Positions 1-11,734 of a stretch of 60,000 nt of DNA are shown here, in pieces. Position numbers and translations under genes: made by a program. Positions within the stretch are counted from its first letter, which is position 1. Each line of letters starts with the position of its first letter. The notes below the pieces were generated by a model. The model did no database searches, was not told the DNA's origin, and was given only the letters and a program-made list of their open reading frames with translations. This DNA comes from Takakia lepidozioides (taxonomy: Eukaryota; Streptophyta; Takakiopsida; Takakiales; Takakiaceae): positions 78,040,756 to 78,100,755 of the forward strand of contig CM060731.1 of the NCBI GenBank assembly GCA_030704615.1. Reading direction: 5' to 3'.

Positions 1-369
1 GCTTTTTGATCTTGGGTCTAGCCTGTTTCCTCTTTCTACTGAACAAAAATTAAGGGAGAATGGTAAAGGAAGAAACAAAGGAAAAACATGAGTGGGAAGC
101 CCAATGACTAATGGACGACAGCACGTGACCAAACAAAGCACTGGAAAACCTGGCTCTAAATCCCGAAGTCCACCTCGCGGAAATATGTTGGCAAGAAAGG
201 AAAGAAAATTAGCAAACCAGGAAGTAAAAAAGAAAAGGAAGTCTAGAACATCCTTGGAAAGCTCAGAAGTTTGAAAAGAAATAAAGAAGAGCAAGGAAGG
301 ATATAAGATAAAGGAAGTCTACTGCGTCCACTGGAGGCCTAGAAGGCCAAGGAAACTATGAAACGTCCC

Positions 370-387
370 GGGGGGGGGGGGGGGGGG
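370..387. repeat. Poly-G run (18 G)
   Basis: An uninterrupted run of 18 G followed by a GC-rich stretch, inside the 3' part of the minus-strand gene at 520-2165. Homopolymers of this length are prone to sequencing error, so the local reading frame should not be trusted. Confidence 0.9.
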
Positions 388-519
388 CGCGGGCGAAAGG
401 TCCTTGGGGGAAGAAATGAAGAACAAAAAAACCATATCATAAGACACCCAACATAAGAAAGAGAGAGCCAAAGAAATATAATAGGTCTGCAGGAGGTCCA
501 TAAGGGAGAGAAAAGGGAC

Positions 520-2165
520 CTCAAGGGTCGTAAACACTAAGCGCATTCGATCGGCCACCAAGGATGGCTCTTCTGCATACCCTGCCACTGCCAACTGCTC
601 CATTTGTAATGTCTTCACTGGTAACCTGCAAAACCCATGTGGTAAAATCTTGTTCATATGTAATTAAGGAGTGGAATGCAATTGCAGGATATTTGGGGCT
701 CATGGTACCAATTAAGCAATGTTTATTGTTTATGAATGTTGCATGTTCATTAACAGATCCCCTCAGTAAGCCTGTTGGAAATTCTTTCGAGATGTTTCAC
801 AAGGTAAGCAGTAAGAGTATAATTGGGCTTCAGCTTAGACAGCTGATTGGGGTCACCTGCGTCAGCACAAGGGTGCCAGCTTCCTGTTCCATGTTAGTTT
901 CAAATAGAAAATAAATGACAACCCTTTATGATATCTCACTGTAGATTGTTGAAAGATTCACTTTCTTCACCAAATGCATTTGCCACAAACTTGTATCAAA
1001 CCTTCAACAACATTCTTGTGGCCACAGACAGTGCAGTAAGCAAACAATTACTCTTTTGCTGGACTTCACATACCTGGCATTCACTGAGTAAAGCATAGTG
1101 CCATCAACTATCACTAAGTGTCCAACTGCAAATGGAAGGCAGTGGCCCTTTGGGGTGAAGTGACACCATGAGTTATGCCTGGAGTCTTCCTCCTCTGTCG
1201 AATTTCTCAGTAACAGACTGTCACTGGTGATTGAAGGAAATTATTGATCTGAAGAACTACAGAAGCCTTTAGAGAGGTAGGTTCCCGAGAATACCAAGCC
1301 ATGCCTCGCTTGTAGTAGGCATTAGCAATCAGTGCACAAAATCCACGCCATTGGAGCTGGGTGTCAGCGGAAACAGGGGGAGTAGGGGACCATCGTACGA
1401 TTGTCGGTTGCGGGGTACACAGAATAGTGATAAACAAAATCGAAAGCCACAGTATGCACTCCTCTATCTGCTTGCATCCCCACAAAATACAAAATGCCAA
1501 AAACTGTCACTTTTATGAAACCTATCATTACATTTGGTAGATTATAGTGAGCCTCGTCCCTTTCATATTACTGTCCGTAGCATTATTCATAACCACAACG
1601 TCTTGTCCTTCGATGACAGAGACAAGACTTTGATTCTCCAAATGGAAATTGGAACATTTCATCAATTCCCTTTCCAGGAATGTCTGCAGAGGGAGAACAA
1701 ATACAAAAAGAGTATCAAACACACACCTCCTCTGCTTTGAGCTTTGACTTCAAACCAATGTTGCCAGTGCTCCCCTCAAAGTCCCCTTCAACTTCACCGA
1801 CACTCAAGAGCTCCTTGCGTAACCCCTCAGCAGTACAGCCCACAGAATATGCTGTCACCCCTGCATTAATAAACTCCTGCAAGTGTTCGAAATGTTCCTC
1901 TTTCAACATCATCTTTGAATAGCCGCCATCTGATGAGTGATTGCAAAGACTAGACTTTGCACCTCCCAAATCAACAGTGCAAACTGTTAGGGTTTTGGGT
2001 GGACTGGCAAGGGGCAGAGATGACAGCATTAGAGCACAAGTTGCAGGAACTTACATTAAGATTGTCAGTGAAGCCACTTTCCAAGACACTCTTATACCGA
2101 CGGTACAAGCCCAATGCTATGCTCCGTGAGGAACGAAACTCATCGTCATAAGCTGCTTGAACAAG
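520..2165 (-). CDS. Conserved plant protein of unknown function, 3' and 5' incomplete
   Basis: Five minus-strand exons join in phase: 2055-2165, 1727-1876, 1594-1683, 1295-1467 and 520-625, giving about 210 codons without a stop. The order shows blocks such as LVQAAYDDEFRSSRSIALG, INAGVTAYSVGCTAEGLRKE, a short hydrophobic stretch (ILWLSILFITIL), then PPVSADTQLQWRGFCALIAN and LPVKTLQMEQLAVAGY. Block density and clean splice sites (gtaagt after the first exon, gtattc after the fourth) argue for a real, conserved gene. The donor of the third exon (gtg|gttatg) is weak and was chosen only because it keeps phase. I do not recognise the family and assign no function. More exons should lie to the right of 2165 and probably to the left of 520, where a poly-G run and window edge make reading uncertain. 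Confidence 0.6.
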
Positions 2166-4262
2166 CTGCCCACCCCAAAGCCGAACACAATCAGGTATGC
2201 AGATATGAGGGGATGCACTTGAGACAAGCATTAACCTTAGATTAATCTGCTGAGAGTCAGAGACACCAGTTACTTGGTAACTGTAACCAACTCTTTTCGA
2301 AAAAGATATACCTGGCGATTGATTCTTCCGTGAAGAGAATGCAGACTATTGTTCCATAGCCCATGTTGCCAATGTGTACTGTCTCCTAGAACACACAAGT
2401 AATGGTCCTCACCAAGCCTGATTGATCTGGATGAAGCAAAACTCAGCCTTCCCTTGTAGCTGACCACCAAGGAATCCACGCGTATCAAAGAAAAGGTGCT
2501 ACCAATTTGTAAGGGAAGAGGCCCATGGATAAAATGGCCTGATTTATTACAGCCTCTTAAATAACAATCTTGTACTGTAGCCCTGGAAAAATCAGAGATT
2601 GGAGCTGAATATTTGCATGGCTTGACCACCTGCTTCATAGTATGTTACCTGCCACATAACATCAACGCTGTTGCATAAGAAATTTTCTCAACTACGGTAG
2701 GTGTTAGAGTGTGGAGAAGACAGAGATGCTCAATGACTGTTTTTTGAACATTGATGGAGATGTGCCCATGAAGGCATAGTTCCTTCAAACCCTGCCGAAG
2801 CTGGCTGTGGTTCTTAACCAAAATTCTCCCAAAATTGGGACTAAAACCCTTGTGTGTTCCATAGAGCAAAAAAAACCATACATTCCTTCACTCACAGGAA
2901 ACATCTAGAGTGCATGTCCTTCCGACCTGCAATGATCAGTCTATGAAAAATCCTTATTCCTCATCCCAGTGAAAGATGCTCAGTGTGAGGCACAAACTTT
3001 GTGTTCTCTGGAATTTTTTGGTTCTATTCCTAGGGTGGGTATATAAAAGGTGATGCTGTGGTCTCAGGATAGGACACAGGGCATCAAGGTTTAGGAATAA
3101 ACATTTGACTCATATATGAAATTGTAGCCAACCAAACAGACACTCAACCACAAGTAGTGAATGGGTGCTTATAACGTTTCATGTTTCAAATGCCTGGGGA
3201 GGTTATCTGCAAGATTTTCACAGGCTTCAGACCTGTTACCTGGCTCCTGACTTGGAACTACTCAAGATGCCGTGCTTGGCAAGTACTGGTAGGAGCTGGA
3301 TTGCAAAAGCTATAGTTTTAAGTCCCACCAGAGATCCATGTAGTTCTTTGCTGTCTCTACTTGTAAGTACAAAACGTTTCGGGTGAATGTATAAACTATC
3401 ACCTTCGGTATAGGCGGTTGATTTGCCTTGGAGGGTGACAAAAATTTGGCGAAAGACATACCTGTGGGTAACACTAGAACGAGCAACTGGGAATCAAAAC
3501 TAGGCCAGCAGCGAGATGAGCATATTGATGGTCCTAAGTCCCTGTCTCTGGGATGAGGGGCTTCCAACTGAAGCAGACTTTGTCTACAAGCGCGACTCAG
3601 TCAATCTTCGTATTCTTCCCTGTTCTTTCCAGCTGCAACCGTTCCTACTAAGGATGGAAGAGGTATGAAAATCAAGAAGCTTAATCTGACTCTACGACAT
3701 CTGAGATAGCAATTCAGACCATGTAATGCTGTTGCAACCTGAGCTGACGCACAGCAAATATACAAAAATTCAGCTACTACTTAAGGATGTCATAATTCGG
3801 CTGCTACTTGAGGATGCCAATAAGTGAGTACTTTCACATCTTCTGCACTCGACAGGATACAACTGTCTGGGTACGCGGATCACTAAAGAAAGCAGAATTG
3901 AGAGATAGAGAAAGCATACTGAAGGGTGTAACGCTTTGCCATTACAAAGTTGCGCAATCCATCGAAGGTAAAACCCCTAGGAGAGTACCGAATTGCAACG
4001 GATCTCCCTTCTGGAGAGTGATCACTCGTCTAGCGACCTCAATTGGAGAGAGGGGGACTTACTTACACTAGACGCATCCCGTGTCGTCTTCTGGTGAAGG
4101 AGCAATGTGCATCTACAAAGGCTATAGCTGGGTGAAAAAACTTCGTAGTGGCATCATCTTTGAATCCATAGATTACCTCCTACTAGAGGGAACGACTAGA
4201 TAATAACAGCAGAATTTCGAAGGCAGCGAATTGATTACCGGTCCCAATATGGATGTGGCTTG
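2166..4262. other. No recognisable gene; possible upstream part of the minus-strand gene
   Basis: Only short, overlapping open frames are present and none shows a recognisable motif. A TATA-like string (tatataaaag, 3040-3049) on the plus strand is the only promoter-like element I see, without a matching gene. Additional exons of the minus-strand gene ending at 2165 may be hidden here, for example around 2300-2640 where a gtatat donor follows an open frame, but I could not join any in phase. Confidence 0.4.
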
Positions 4263-4499
4263 ATTTTATTGCAAGCGTGTGAGCTGACAGGTACGGCCCG
4301 CGAGGTACAGTCCGGGAATTCCCGCTCCGGCAGCCTCGTCGGCGAACTGGACCAAATCACCCCCACCCCCCCCCCCCGACCCCTCCGCCCGCTGCCCCGT
4401 CCCCCGCCCGCCTGCCCCCGCCCGGGACCGCTGGCCATGCGGCGCCCCACAACACAGCCTGATCTCCAGCCACATGGCGGCCCCCCGCTGTGGATCCCC

Positions 4500-5430
4500 T
4501 CACTGCACTGATCCCCTGGTCCAGTGCCGGAGTGATCCCCCACCCCCCATTTCCAGCCACGTGGTGCTCCCCCGAACCGTCGATCCCCTCCCCATCCATC
4601 CAACCTGGATGATGTGGGGTCATCCGGCCCTCAACACCCCCCCCCATCCTCCCGTGCAGGGGATGGATGATGGCCGGATGAAGGCCCCATGACGCATCCA
4701 TCGCCATGTGGCGCTCCCCCACCCCTCGGCCCCCTCGTTCCATCCACGGCGCGCTCCCCCCAGACGTCGCCACTCCCCCGACCTAGCTCGACCCCCCCTC
4801 CAGACCGGAGTGATCCCCCACCCCTAATCGCGCGCCACGTGCCTCTCCCCCGAACCATCAATCCCCTGCGCATCCATCCAACCTCACAAACAATGGATGA
4901 TGTGGGTCATGGGGCCCTCATCCCCCCGCCATCCTCCCATGCAGGGGATAGACGACGGCCGGATGAAGGGCCGATGACACTGACAAGCCACGTGCCGCTC
5001 CCCCGCCGTCGATCCCCTCTTCCCATCCACGGCGCGATCCCCCGAGACGACGCCGCTCCCCCCCCGACCTAGGTTGATCCCCCATCCAGACCGGGAATGA
5101 TCCCCCAACCCAGGTCGCCCGCCACGTGCTGCTCCCCTGAACCGTCGATCCCCTGCGCATCCATCCAACCTAAAAATAATGGATTTTCTATGTCATCCGC
5201 CCCTCATCCCCCGCCATCCTCCCGCGCAGTGGATGGACGACGGCCGGATGAAGGCCTGATGACACGTCCACCGCCACGTGGCGCTCTCCCCGCCGTCGAT
5301 GCCCTCATCTCATCGGAGTCGTTCCCCCGCAACTGGGTTGATCCCCCGTCCACGGCGGGAGTGATCCCCCACTCCCAATCGCGCGCCACGTGGTGCTCCT
5401 CGAACCGTTGATCCCCTGCCCATCAATCTT
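4500..5430. repeat. Tandem repeat, unit about 280 bp, GC-rich
   Basis: A marker (tcgatcccctgcgcatccat and close variants) recurs at about 4578, 4856, 5141 and 5406, spacing 265-285 bp. Each unit also contains a GCCACGTG box, a run resembling gatcccccaccc, and a ggatgatg or cggccggatgaagg segment. Units are diverged, so the array is old or evolves by point change. The many open frames across this stretch on both strands are low-complexity Pro/Arg/Gly-rich strings and are not treated as genes. Confidence 0.75.
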
Positions 5431-6001
5431 ACGTGAAACCATTGCCGTTCACAGTGACACGCCACGACGCAATCCCCTCCACCGTCGATCCCTCCAACGG
5501 TCAGAGGCCTGATCCCCCGAGCCCAGGCGCGGTCCCCCGGGCCTTCGACCATGGACGGCGCATTCCCCGCGCTGTCGCTCCCCCACCTCGGTTGATCCCC
5601 TCCTCCAATTCGGGGACTGATCCCCCTCCCCACATTTTCCGTCACGTGCTGCTCCACGGTGCCCTCCATGACCTGTGGGCCACGTCGTGGTCCCCTCGTC
5701 GTCGACCCCCCCCCCCCCCCCCTCGCCGCCCTGTCGATCCCCCTCGACCACGTGGCGGCACCCCCAATGTCGATCCGTTCCCAATCCCCTGCTCCCCCCG
5801 GGGACTGATCCCCCTTGGCCCTCTTCAACATCATGTGGCCATCCCCCCACCATCCGATTGTTTTGCGCGATGGTCCACTGCATGGCGCTCCCCCGGTCAT
5901 CCATCCCCCTCCCTGGTCTTGCCGCCGATCTCCTGCTTTGATCCCCCTTCGACCGATCCCCCAATCCCTTCCATTTCCAACGGTGGATATCGCACCACGT
6001 G
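4558..6001. promoter_or_regulatory. Array of nine CACGTG (G-box) hexamers
   Basis: CACGTG occurs at 4558, 4836, 4989, 5123, 5275, 5387, 5643, 5749 and 5996. About 0.35 copies would be expected in 1.45 kb of random sequence, though base composition raises this. The hexamer is the core site of plant bHLH and bZIP factors. Most copies sit inside the tandem units, but three lie beyond them, so the box persists where the rest of the unit is not recognisable. Whether it regulates the element's ORFs or binds an element-encoded protein cannot be told from sequence. Confidence 0.5.
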
Positions 6002-6009
6002 GACCTGCA

Positions 6010-7789
6010 TGTACTATTCACTTCGTCGTGGAGGTAGGGTTCTACATCTCCGTGGTTGAGGGTTTCCAGGTGTCGTGCTTGTTCGTGCTCCTACTTCGAC
6101 GGGTTTGGGATGACCTGCCATGGCCTGAATCGTGTGCGCTCTACGACGTTTGTGATTCTCTTACGACGAACATCTTGCATACAATGCGTACATGGGGTTG
6201 TTTTTCTTCTCTTCTTCTTCTTCTTGTTCTTCTTTTGTTGTTCTTTCTTGTTTTCCTCTTTCTTGTTTGTTGTTTTGTTGTTTTGAAAGCTGAAGTACAG
6301 GATTGGCGTAGGCTGCACCAAATCCATGTGCAGGGGGATGAGGATCTGTAACTATAGTAGCTTTCGCATATTAAACTTCAGCCTCAACTTCATGTTTTTT
6401 TTTTCATACTACTTACCTTGCTAGATTGACACGTAAACATCTGTGTGTTGCAGAATTGAACATGGTTGCATATCGGGCAGCTGAATAGGATTGATGGAGG
6501 TTGCAGAGTCCAAGATGGTTGTATACCGGCCAGCTCATAATGCATGCACTTATAGGGATTTCTTTTTTCGACCTAGCATGGTGTTTTACTCGTCCTACAC
6601 AACGGTCTCTTCTCATGTTCCCTGCCCTTGCAGTTTTGGTCCCCTTCCTCTCATGAGTTGCCTCCCTCCATCAATCCCTCACTTGCAAAATCCCCAAACA
6701 ATTTTTGCTCCCCTACTGTCTGGTCCCCCCCCCGCCGCTCCCCCTGTATTCGCTGCCCATGTGTCACCTCCCTGACCATAGAATCGCCATGCATGTCATA
6801 CCAGTACTCTCCGCACATGTCTGTTCCTATTTTCCCAGAATTGCCCCCGGTTTAAAAGCTGATTCTGTGTTGCATTTTTGCCTGCAGATCAATGCTTCCG
6901 CGGGAGAAATTGAGGCTATGCGGAAATCAGAGCGGGCATGGAGCACCTGCAAAGACGGCGTTCCCTGTGCTTTATCCATTGGGGCTGGAGTTGGAAGATT
7001 TTGAGAGCTACCTTGTGGGAAAGAAGAGTACTCCATTCGTAACTCCCTCATTTCCGGTGAATGTTGTCCCCCCATCATGCCTGTCTCTTCTCCCCCTTCA
7101 TCGTCTACCCCTGCCCCCCCCCGCCCGCCTTTGCTGCAAACAGGTATGCTCCCCCCATCTCAGGTTCCCCCACCTCATGTCCCCCTTGCTTTATTCCCCC
7201 CTCTTCTGCTCCCTCGACTTCTTTCACGTCTGCTCCCCCCTCTGCTGCTCCCTCCTTTTCTGCTACCCCCTCATGTCTAGATCCCCAGTTTGATATTGTT
7301 GAACTATTGCTGGAGGAGCAAGACGTTTGACGTCTGCTTCCTGAATTCCCTCTCCTAAGAACTGCTGAGGGATGTCGCGGCCCTTTGCCTTAAGGGCAGG
7401 GGGTCGGGATGCAGAGGGGCTGCCCCTGTGGTGGGGGCGGTGGCAGCAATAGGTACGGGGGGCTGAAGCACCCTTGAGTGCCCAAGGCACTCAAGGAGGC
7501 GGAGGCGCTCACTAGGTGGAGCCCCGTACACCAGGTTGCGGTGGGGATGGCTCCACAAGGGGTGGTGGTAGCTTAGTAGGACTTAGTGGGGATGACAAAT
7601 GACTCACCATGGGGCGGAGACCTTGTGGTGGAAGTCGTGGGGAGTCTTGGGACTCATCACAGTCCAATGGGGCCGTGGTGGGTGGGCCAAGACTCACCGC
7701 GACTCATCACCGGGAGTTGAGGGTCTTCGTGGTGGTTTGCCATAAAATGGCAGGGTTGTTTGTGAAACCCCCGCGGACAGTCACAGAAG
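6010..7789. other. Decayed, C-rich and pyrimidine-rich stretch without a supported gene
   Basis: Contains a ctt/tgtt microsatellite-like tract (about 6205-6285), a C-rich segment with CTCCCC words (6640-7280) encoding only Pro/Ser-rich low-complexity frames, and a segment (7560-7710) with repeated gactcatc/gactcacc words. A frame at 6892-7293 begins with an ordinary-looking sequence after a ctgcag acceptor-like site and then becomes low-complexity; I do not call it a gene. Confidence 0.4.
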
Positions 7790-7797
7790 TATATATA
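7790..7797 (+). promoter_or_regulatory. Candidate TATA box of the transposon ORFs
   Basis: TATATATA followed by GGG, about 310 bp upstream of the first plausible ATG (8107) of the transposon's first ORF. The leader between them has no long open frame. This position is reasonable for a core promoter, but there is no supporting initiator motif. Confidence 0.35.
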
Positions 7798-8106
7798 GGG
7801 AGTAGTAACCCCCAGAACGGTGCAAGCCCGTTGGTGACCAAAAACTAGTGAGTAAGCGAGCGAGCCGGAAAGCAACCAAGGAGTGGGGAGTTATTCCGGA
7901 CTGCCATCTACCAAAGGGAATTTCCACTAGGCCCAAATTGGTGGAGGGTCTTTTGGAAGAGTAAAGGGGGACCGTTATGCCCCGGTGAGCAGCCGAAGCT
8001 CCGAGTTGGCCTGGCGGCCAGGTTGGGAGTTAGGCGTGCGCATCAAAGCGAGTAACTATGACTTGAAGGGGAGTTTACCGAAGTGAGGTGCGCGATAAGG
8101 GATTTG

Positions 8107-9222
8107 ATGCCATTGTCTCTTTGGCTGAAACGTCAATGTCCAGCCCGACTGCCTCCGGTCCCTGTTCCCCTCCAAGTTTTTTTTACCATGGACCCTCGAC
8201 CCCCTATTTCGTACTTGTATCCTTTGGCCGATTTAAGGCACGGCATCTGCCCCAGTCATATCATGATGCTTTTTGCACCGCAGACTGCTCACAAACTGCC
8301 CTATCATGGATTTGGACTCTTCTTGCATGGAAGTTGGCGGATGTTTGGGAATTTTCAGAATCAGGAAAGTATGTTGAAAGAAGTGCTTTTGGCAGAGGGA
8401 CAACTTAGATATGGTACAATGCAGGACAAAATCAAGATCGTCAACTCCTGCCGAGCTTTTCTTCGCATGGTGCGTACCCGAGTGTTTCATGAATTTGCGG
8501 CAACGAAAACGGCCTATTTTCAACTTTTGTGGTGCAAGGGCAACGATGCCGAACGCCTACGACGTGCAGCCAGGGCCTGGGAGGATCTATTGTTTAGGCG
8601 GGAGCACATTGATTTGGGATGCTACGTGCATCTTTTGAGTAGATGCATGCTTTTGCCTCTCCAAGAGTCTGTCATTGTGAAGATCAGAATTGGAATAGAT
8701 GAATGGGGGAGCAAATTTTACAGTCGGGGATCAGGGGATCAGGGGATCACGGGGGTCACAGCTAAGACACAAGCGCTTGTCTATGTGATAGGTGAGGCTG
8801 AGGCAGCTGATGTTGGAGTTCAAAATGCCATGGAGGAGGTCTTGCGAGCAAACAAGGTGTTGTTGGCGAGAAGACATGAACTACATGAGCGACGAGTGTC
8901 ACCATATGCCCCTCACCTTTCCCACATTGATGTTGACGATTTCAATTTATCATAGTTATCCCATCTTGCATTGCATATGACGTCGCCAACACCCTCACAG
9001 GTTGAAGACCTTCAAGCGCCTCATACAGATGCTTTTCAAGTGGAATCTCCGACAGCAGGTTTCTACACACCCATTGCGGAAGTTGATGTCAATCCCATCC
9101 CCTCTCATACCGTTCTGCCTCACAGTCTTTTGTTAGACTCCCCAAGGGAATACTCTACTGCCCTCTTTGTCTCTGCTACCTCCGCCTCTTCTCCCCTTCC
9201 TATCTCTGATCCCTCCCAATGA
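8107..9222 (+). pseudogene. Transposon ORF of unknown function, interrupted by an in-frame TAG
   Basis: The first ATG of an open frame is at 8107; the frame reads about 282 codons, meets TAG at 8953-8955 and stays open to 9222. The first part has ordinary globular composition with many Leu, Arg and Ala and an Arg-rich helical-looking region (LRRAARAWEDLLFRREHIDL). The second part is Ser/Pro-rich and runs into the low-complexity frame at 9167 through an apparent frameshift. I do not recognise a domain. Position upstream of a C48-type protease inside a candidate DNA transposon suggests an element-encoded protein. Confidence 0.45.
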
Positions 9223-10669
9223 GCTCTCTCCGCTAACCTCTCTGTCTCTACTGCCCCATCATCATGTGATGTCCCCGCCGCTGCTCCCCTTCAAATCTGT
9301 GAACCCGCATCAGGTGCTACCCTCCTCTCCACCCCCCCCCCCCTCTGTGTCTGCCACCCTCTCTGTTTTTGCTGCCCAACCATGTGATCTCCTCGCCTCT
9401 GCTCTTCTTCCATTATCTGCTCCCCCAAAAGTGGCTACCCTCGTCTCACCCCATGCTATCCCATCGGACTCATCTCCCTCCTCGCATGAGTTTTCTTTTT
9501 GTGCTCCCCCCTCATCTGATACTGCTTTAGTGTGTGTCAGTGCTCCCTCCCTTTCTGATCTCCCTTTAGCCCTGGCAGCCCCCACCCGTACTCCCAATTT
9601 TTTGTCTGCTCCCCCAGATCTATCTTCTATGAAGCATGCATCCGTGTGTGACCCTGGTCCCCCCCCTGTCTGCCCTGACTTCCACTCTTCTTCCCCACAT
9701 CTGTCTGCTCTCTCGCATGCTACTGTGACTCCCTCTGGTCCCCCCCTGAGTGCTCCATCACCTGAGGTGTCATCCCCCAACGTTGTTCCCGATGTCATGC
9801 CTGCTCCCCCCCATGTATATGCCCTGTCGCAGACTGCTGTGTCTCTCTGTGGTCCTTCACTCTCTGCCCTTGTCCAATCACCTCTTTCAACTCATCCCGA
9901 GTCTGTGTGTACTTCCCACGTGGAGAGGGAGGATATGCCAAGAATGGTGGATCCAACTGCCAGGTCTGGTAGATTTGCAGCTGTTTCCAGCCTTCTGCCG
10001 ACGACACAGGCTGAGGTTATGCCAACGTTGGTGACCCCTGAATGTGACTCATTGCCAGGGCATACCAAATTGGAAACGGAAGGGTTTGTTCCACCCATGT
10101 CTGTTTTCCCAGGTGCACCCCCGTGTCATCCACAGGCCATCCCGTTGTTATCCGCACTCGCAGATCGTCTGGTCTCTCCCACAGCAGAGCGATTACTCCA
10201 GCCCCTTGGTACTGCTCCTATCGCTTCTACAGATCCTTGGAATATTGAATTGGGGCTCACTCCTAGCTCCACATTCACCACGGGTCTGACGGTGCCTGGG
10301 CCTGCGGTTTCTGCTCCAACCCCCCTACACATAGGTTTGACCTCCGGCAAACCATCATCTGGCCCAGTAGCAGGTCGAACACGGCATAGGGTTGTTGCAA
10401 AAACTTCGGGACGCCAATTGCACCTGCAGGGGAAAGAGCAGGGTGATCAGAAAGAAACAAAAGATAAGGGGAAGGTGAAGGAACAGATGAAGGGCAAGGG
10501 GGAGCAGAACGGAGAGGGGATCGGCAAGGGGAAGCAAAGACCCCCGAAGGACGAGAGGGAGCCGAAGCGTGCCACAAAAATCAAGGTGACGATGCGGGGG
10601 AGGGAGGAGAACCGTGCAGTTGAGGGGGAAAGTAAAGCTATCACCAGAACAGAGAAGAACGGAAGGTGA
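9167..10669 (+). pseudogene. Ser/Pro-rich to Lys-rich low-complexity ORF of the transposon
   Basis: An uninterrupted frame of 500 codons without an ATG near its 5' end; it probably continues the preceding frame after a shift between 9167 and 9222. The first 400 residues are dominated by Ser, Pro, Ala and Leu with recurring SAPP-like words. The last 75 are Lys/Glu/Arg-rich (KDKGKVKEQMKGKGEQNGEG), a nucleic-acid-binding or disordered tail by composition. Such length without a stop in GC-biased sequence can arise by chance of composition, so coding status is uncertain. No domain recognised. Confidence 0.4.
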
Positions 10670-10879
10670 AATCTGGTCGGCCAGAACTCACTAAGTAAGT
10701 GGGCTAGGGCTTCCAACGACCAAGGGGGGACCAAATTCATGGTGAGTACATTCATCAGGGCTTATATGCATGATAGGGGGATGATATGGTTGCTTGAAAA
10801 CACCCTTAACAGTTAATTGTCTACCTGTCTGACTTGATGAACTTGTGATAAATGCAGAAACCAGAATAGACTGAGGGAA

Positions 10880-11598
10880 AAGCTTCCAAAGGACAAGGGC
10901 TCCCTTATTTTCTTCAAAGGCACTCCACATGAGTCCATTCTGGGTTCATGGGATTACCTACGGTTGGCAAAATTGTATGGGGAAGCGGGGGATGGAGGGG
11001 TGTTTTTGTATGCCAATATTTTGCAGCTATCCTTGGAAGAGAGTAATCGTTGCTGGTGGGCTGTGATGGACACACTGATATAAACGTCTTTAGAGGGTGT
11101 GTCCAAGGACGACCTTCACAAGATTTCCAAAGGTCTTGTAAATGATTGGGTGGTTGAGACGTGCCTAGGGAAGGATCCAGATAAGGTTCAAACATGGTTC
11201 ATCCCCTTGTGCACTGGGTCCATCCCTCAATCCTCCTATTTTGCAGCTTTGACTGACTTTGATTTGATTTGGAGAATGCAAAGCATTAGTGGTGTCTGGC
11301 CTCAAACACATGTGCGTTCTGCAAGGGCCATTGGAGTTTGATGGTTTTTGATAAGTCCAAGTTTGTTCATCTGAATTCCATGACATCATTCGGATCCCAT
11401 AGCCAACTTGCCTTTGAAACCCGTCTTCGCACTTTTAGAGCATACCTACACAAAGCCGAACCGGACTCAGTACTTTGGAAGGAAATAATGGCATGGGAGT
11501 GGTTGGAACCTGAGGTGCCACAACAACCAAGTGGCTGGGAGTGTGGCTACTTTGTAATGACTTTCATACAAAAATACTTGGAGACCAAGATCACATAA
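10880..11598 (+). pseudogene. C48 (Ulp1/SENP-like) cysteine protease, frameshifted
   Basis: The 3' part reads GHWSLMVFDKSKFVHLNSM and then PQQPSGWECGYFVMTFIQKY. This is the pattern of the C48 family: catalytic His followed by Trp, an Asp in the following strand (FD), and a Gln-x(n)-(D/E)CG motif carrying the nucleophilic Cys. Here the usual Asp before CysGly is Glu. The upstream part (10880-11335) has related ordinary sequence in other frames, broken by a TAA near 11080 and by a frameshift just before the His-Trp motif at about 11325. C48 proteases remove ubiquitin-like modifiers; in transposons their role is unknown. Weak similarity continues in another frame to about 11740. Confidence 0.6.
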
Positions 11599-11734
11599 AA
11601 ATGGGGGGCAACTTTTACAGCAGATTGGTTTACATGTGAGTGCGCAGTATCAAAGCAGGATTTTCTTTGTGGATGGATAGTGGATAATTGGGATGATGTT
11701 GATTTGCAGCGTAGACTGTCGCAGGACATGTGGA

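Noticed and set aside
4235-6351. Many long overlapping open frames on both strands
   Set aside because: They arise from GC-rich, stop-poor tandem repeats; products are Pro/Arg/Gly strings and frames change between repeat units.
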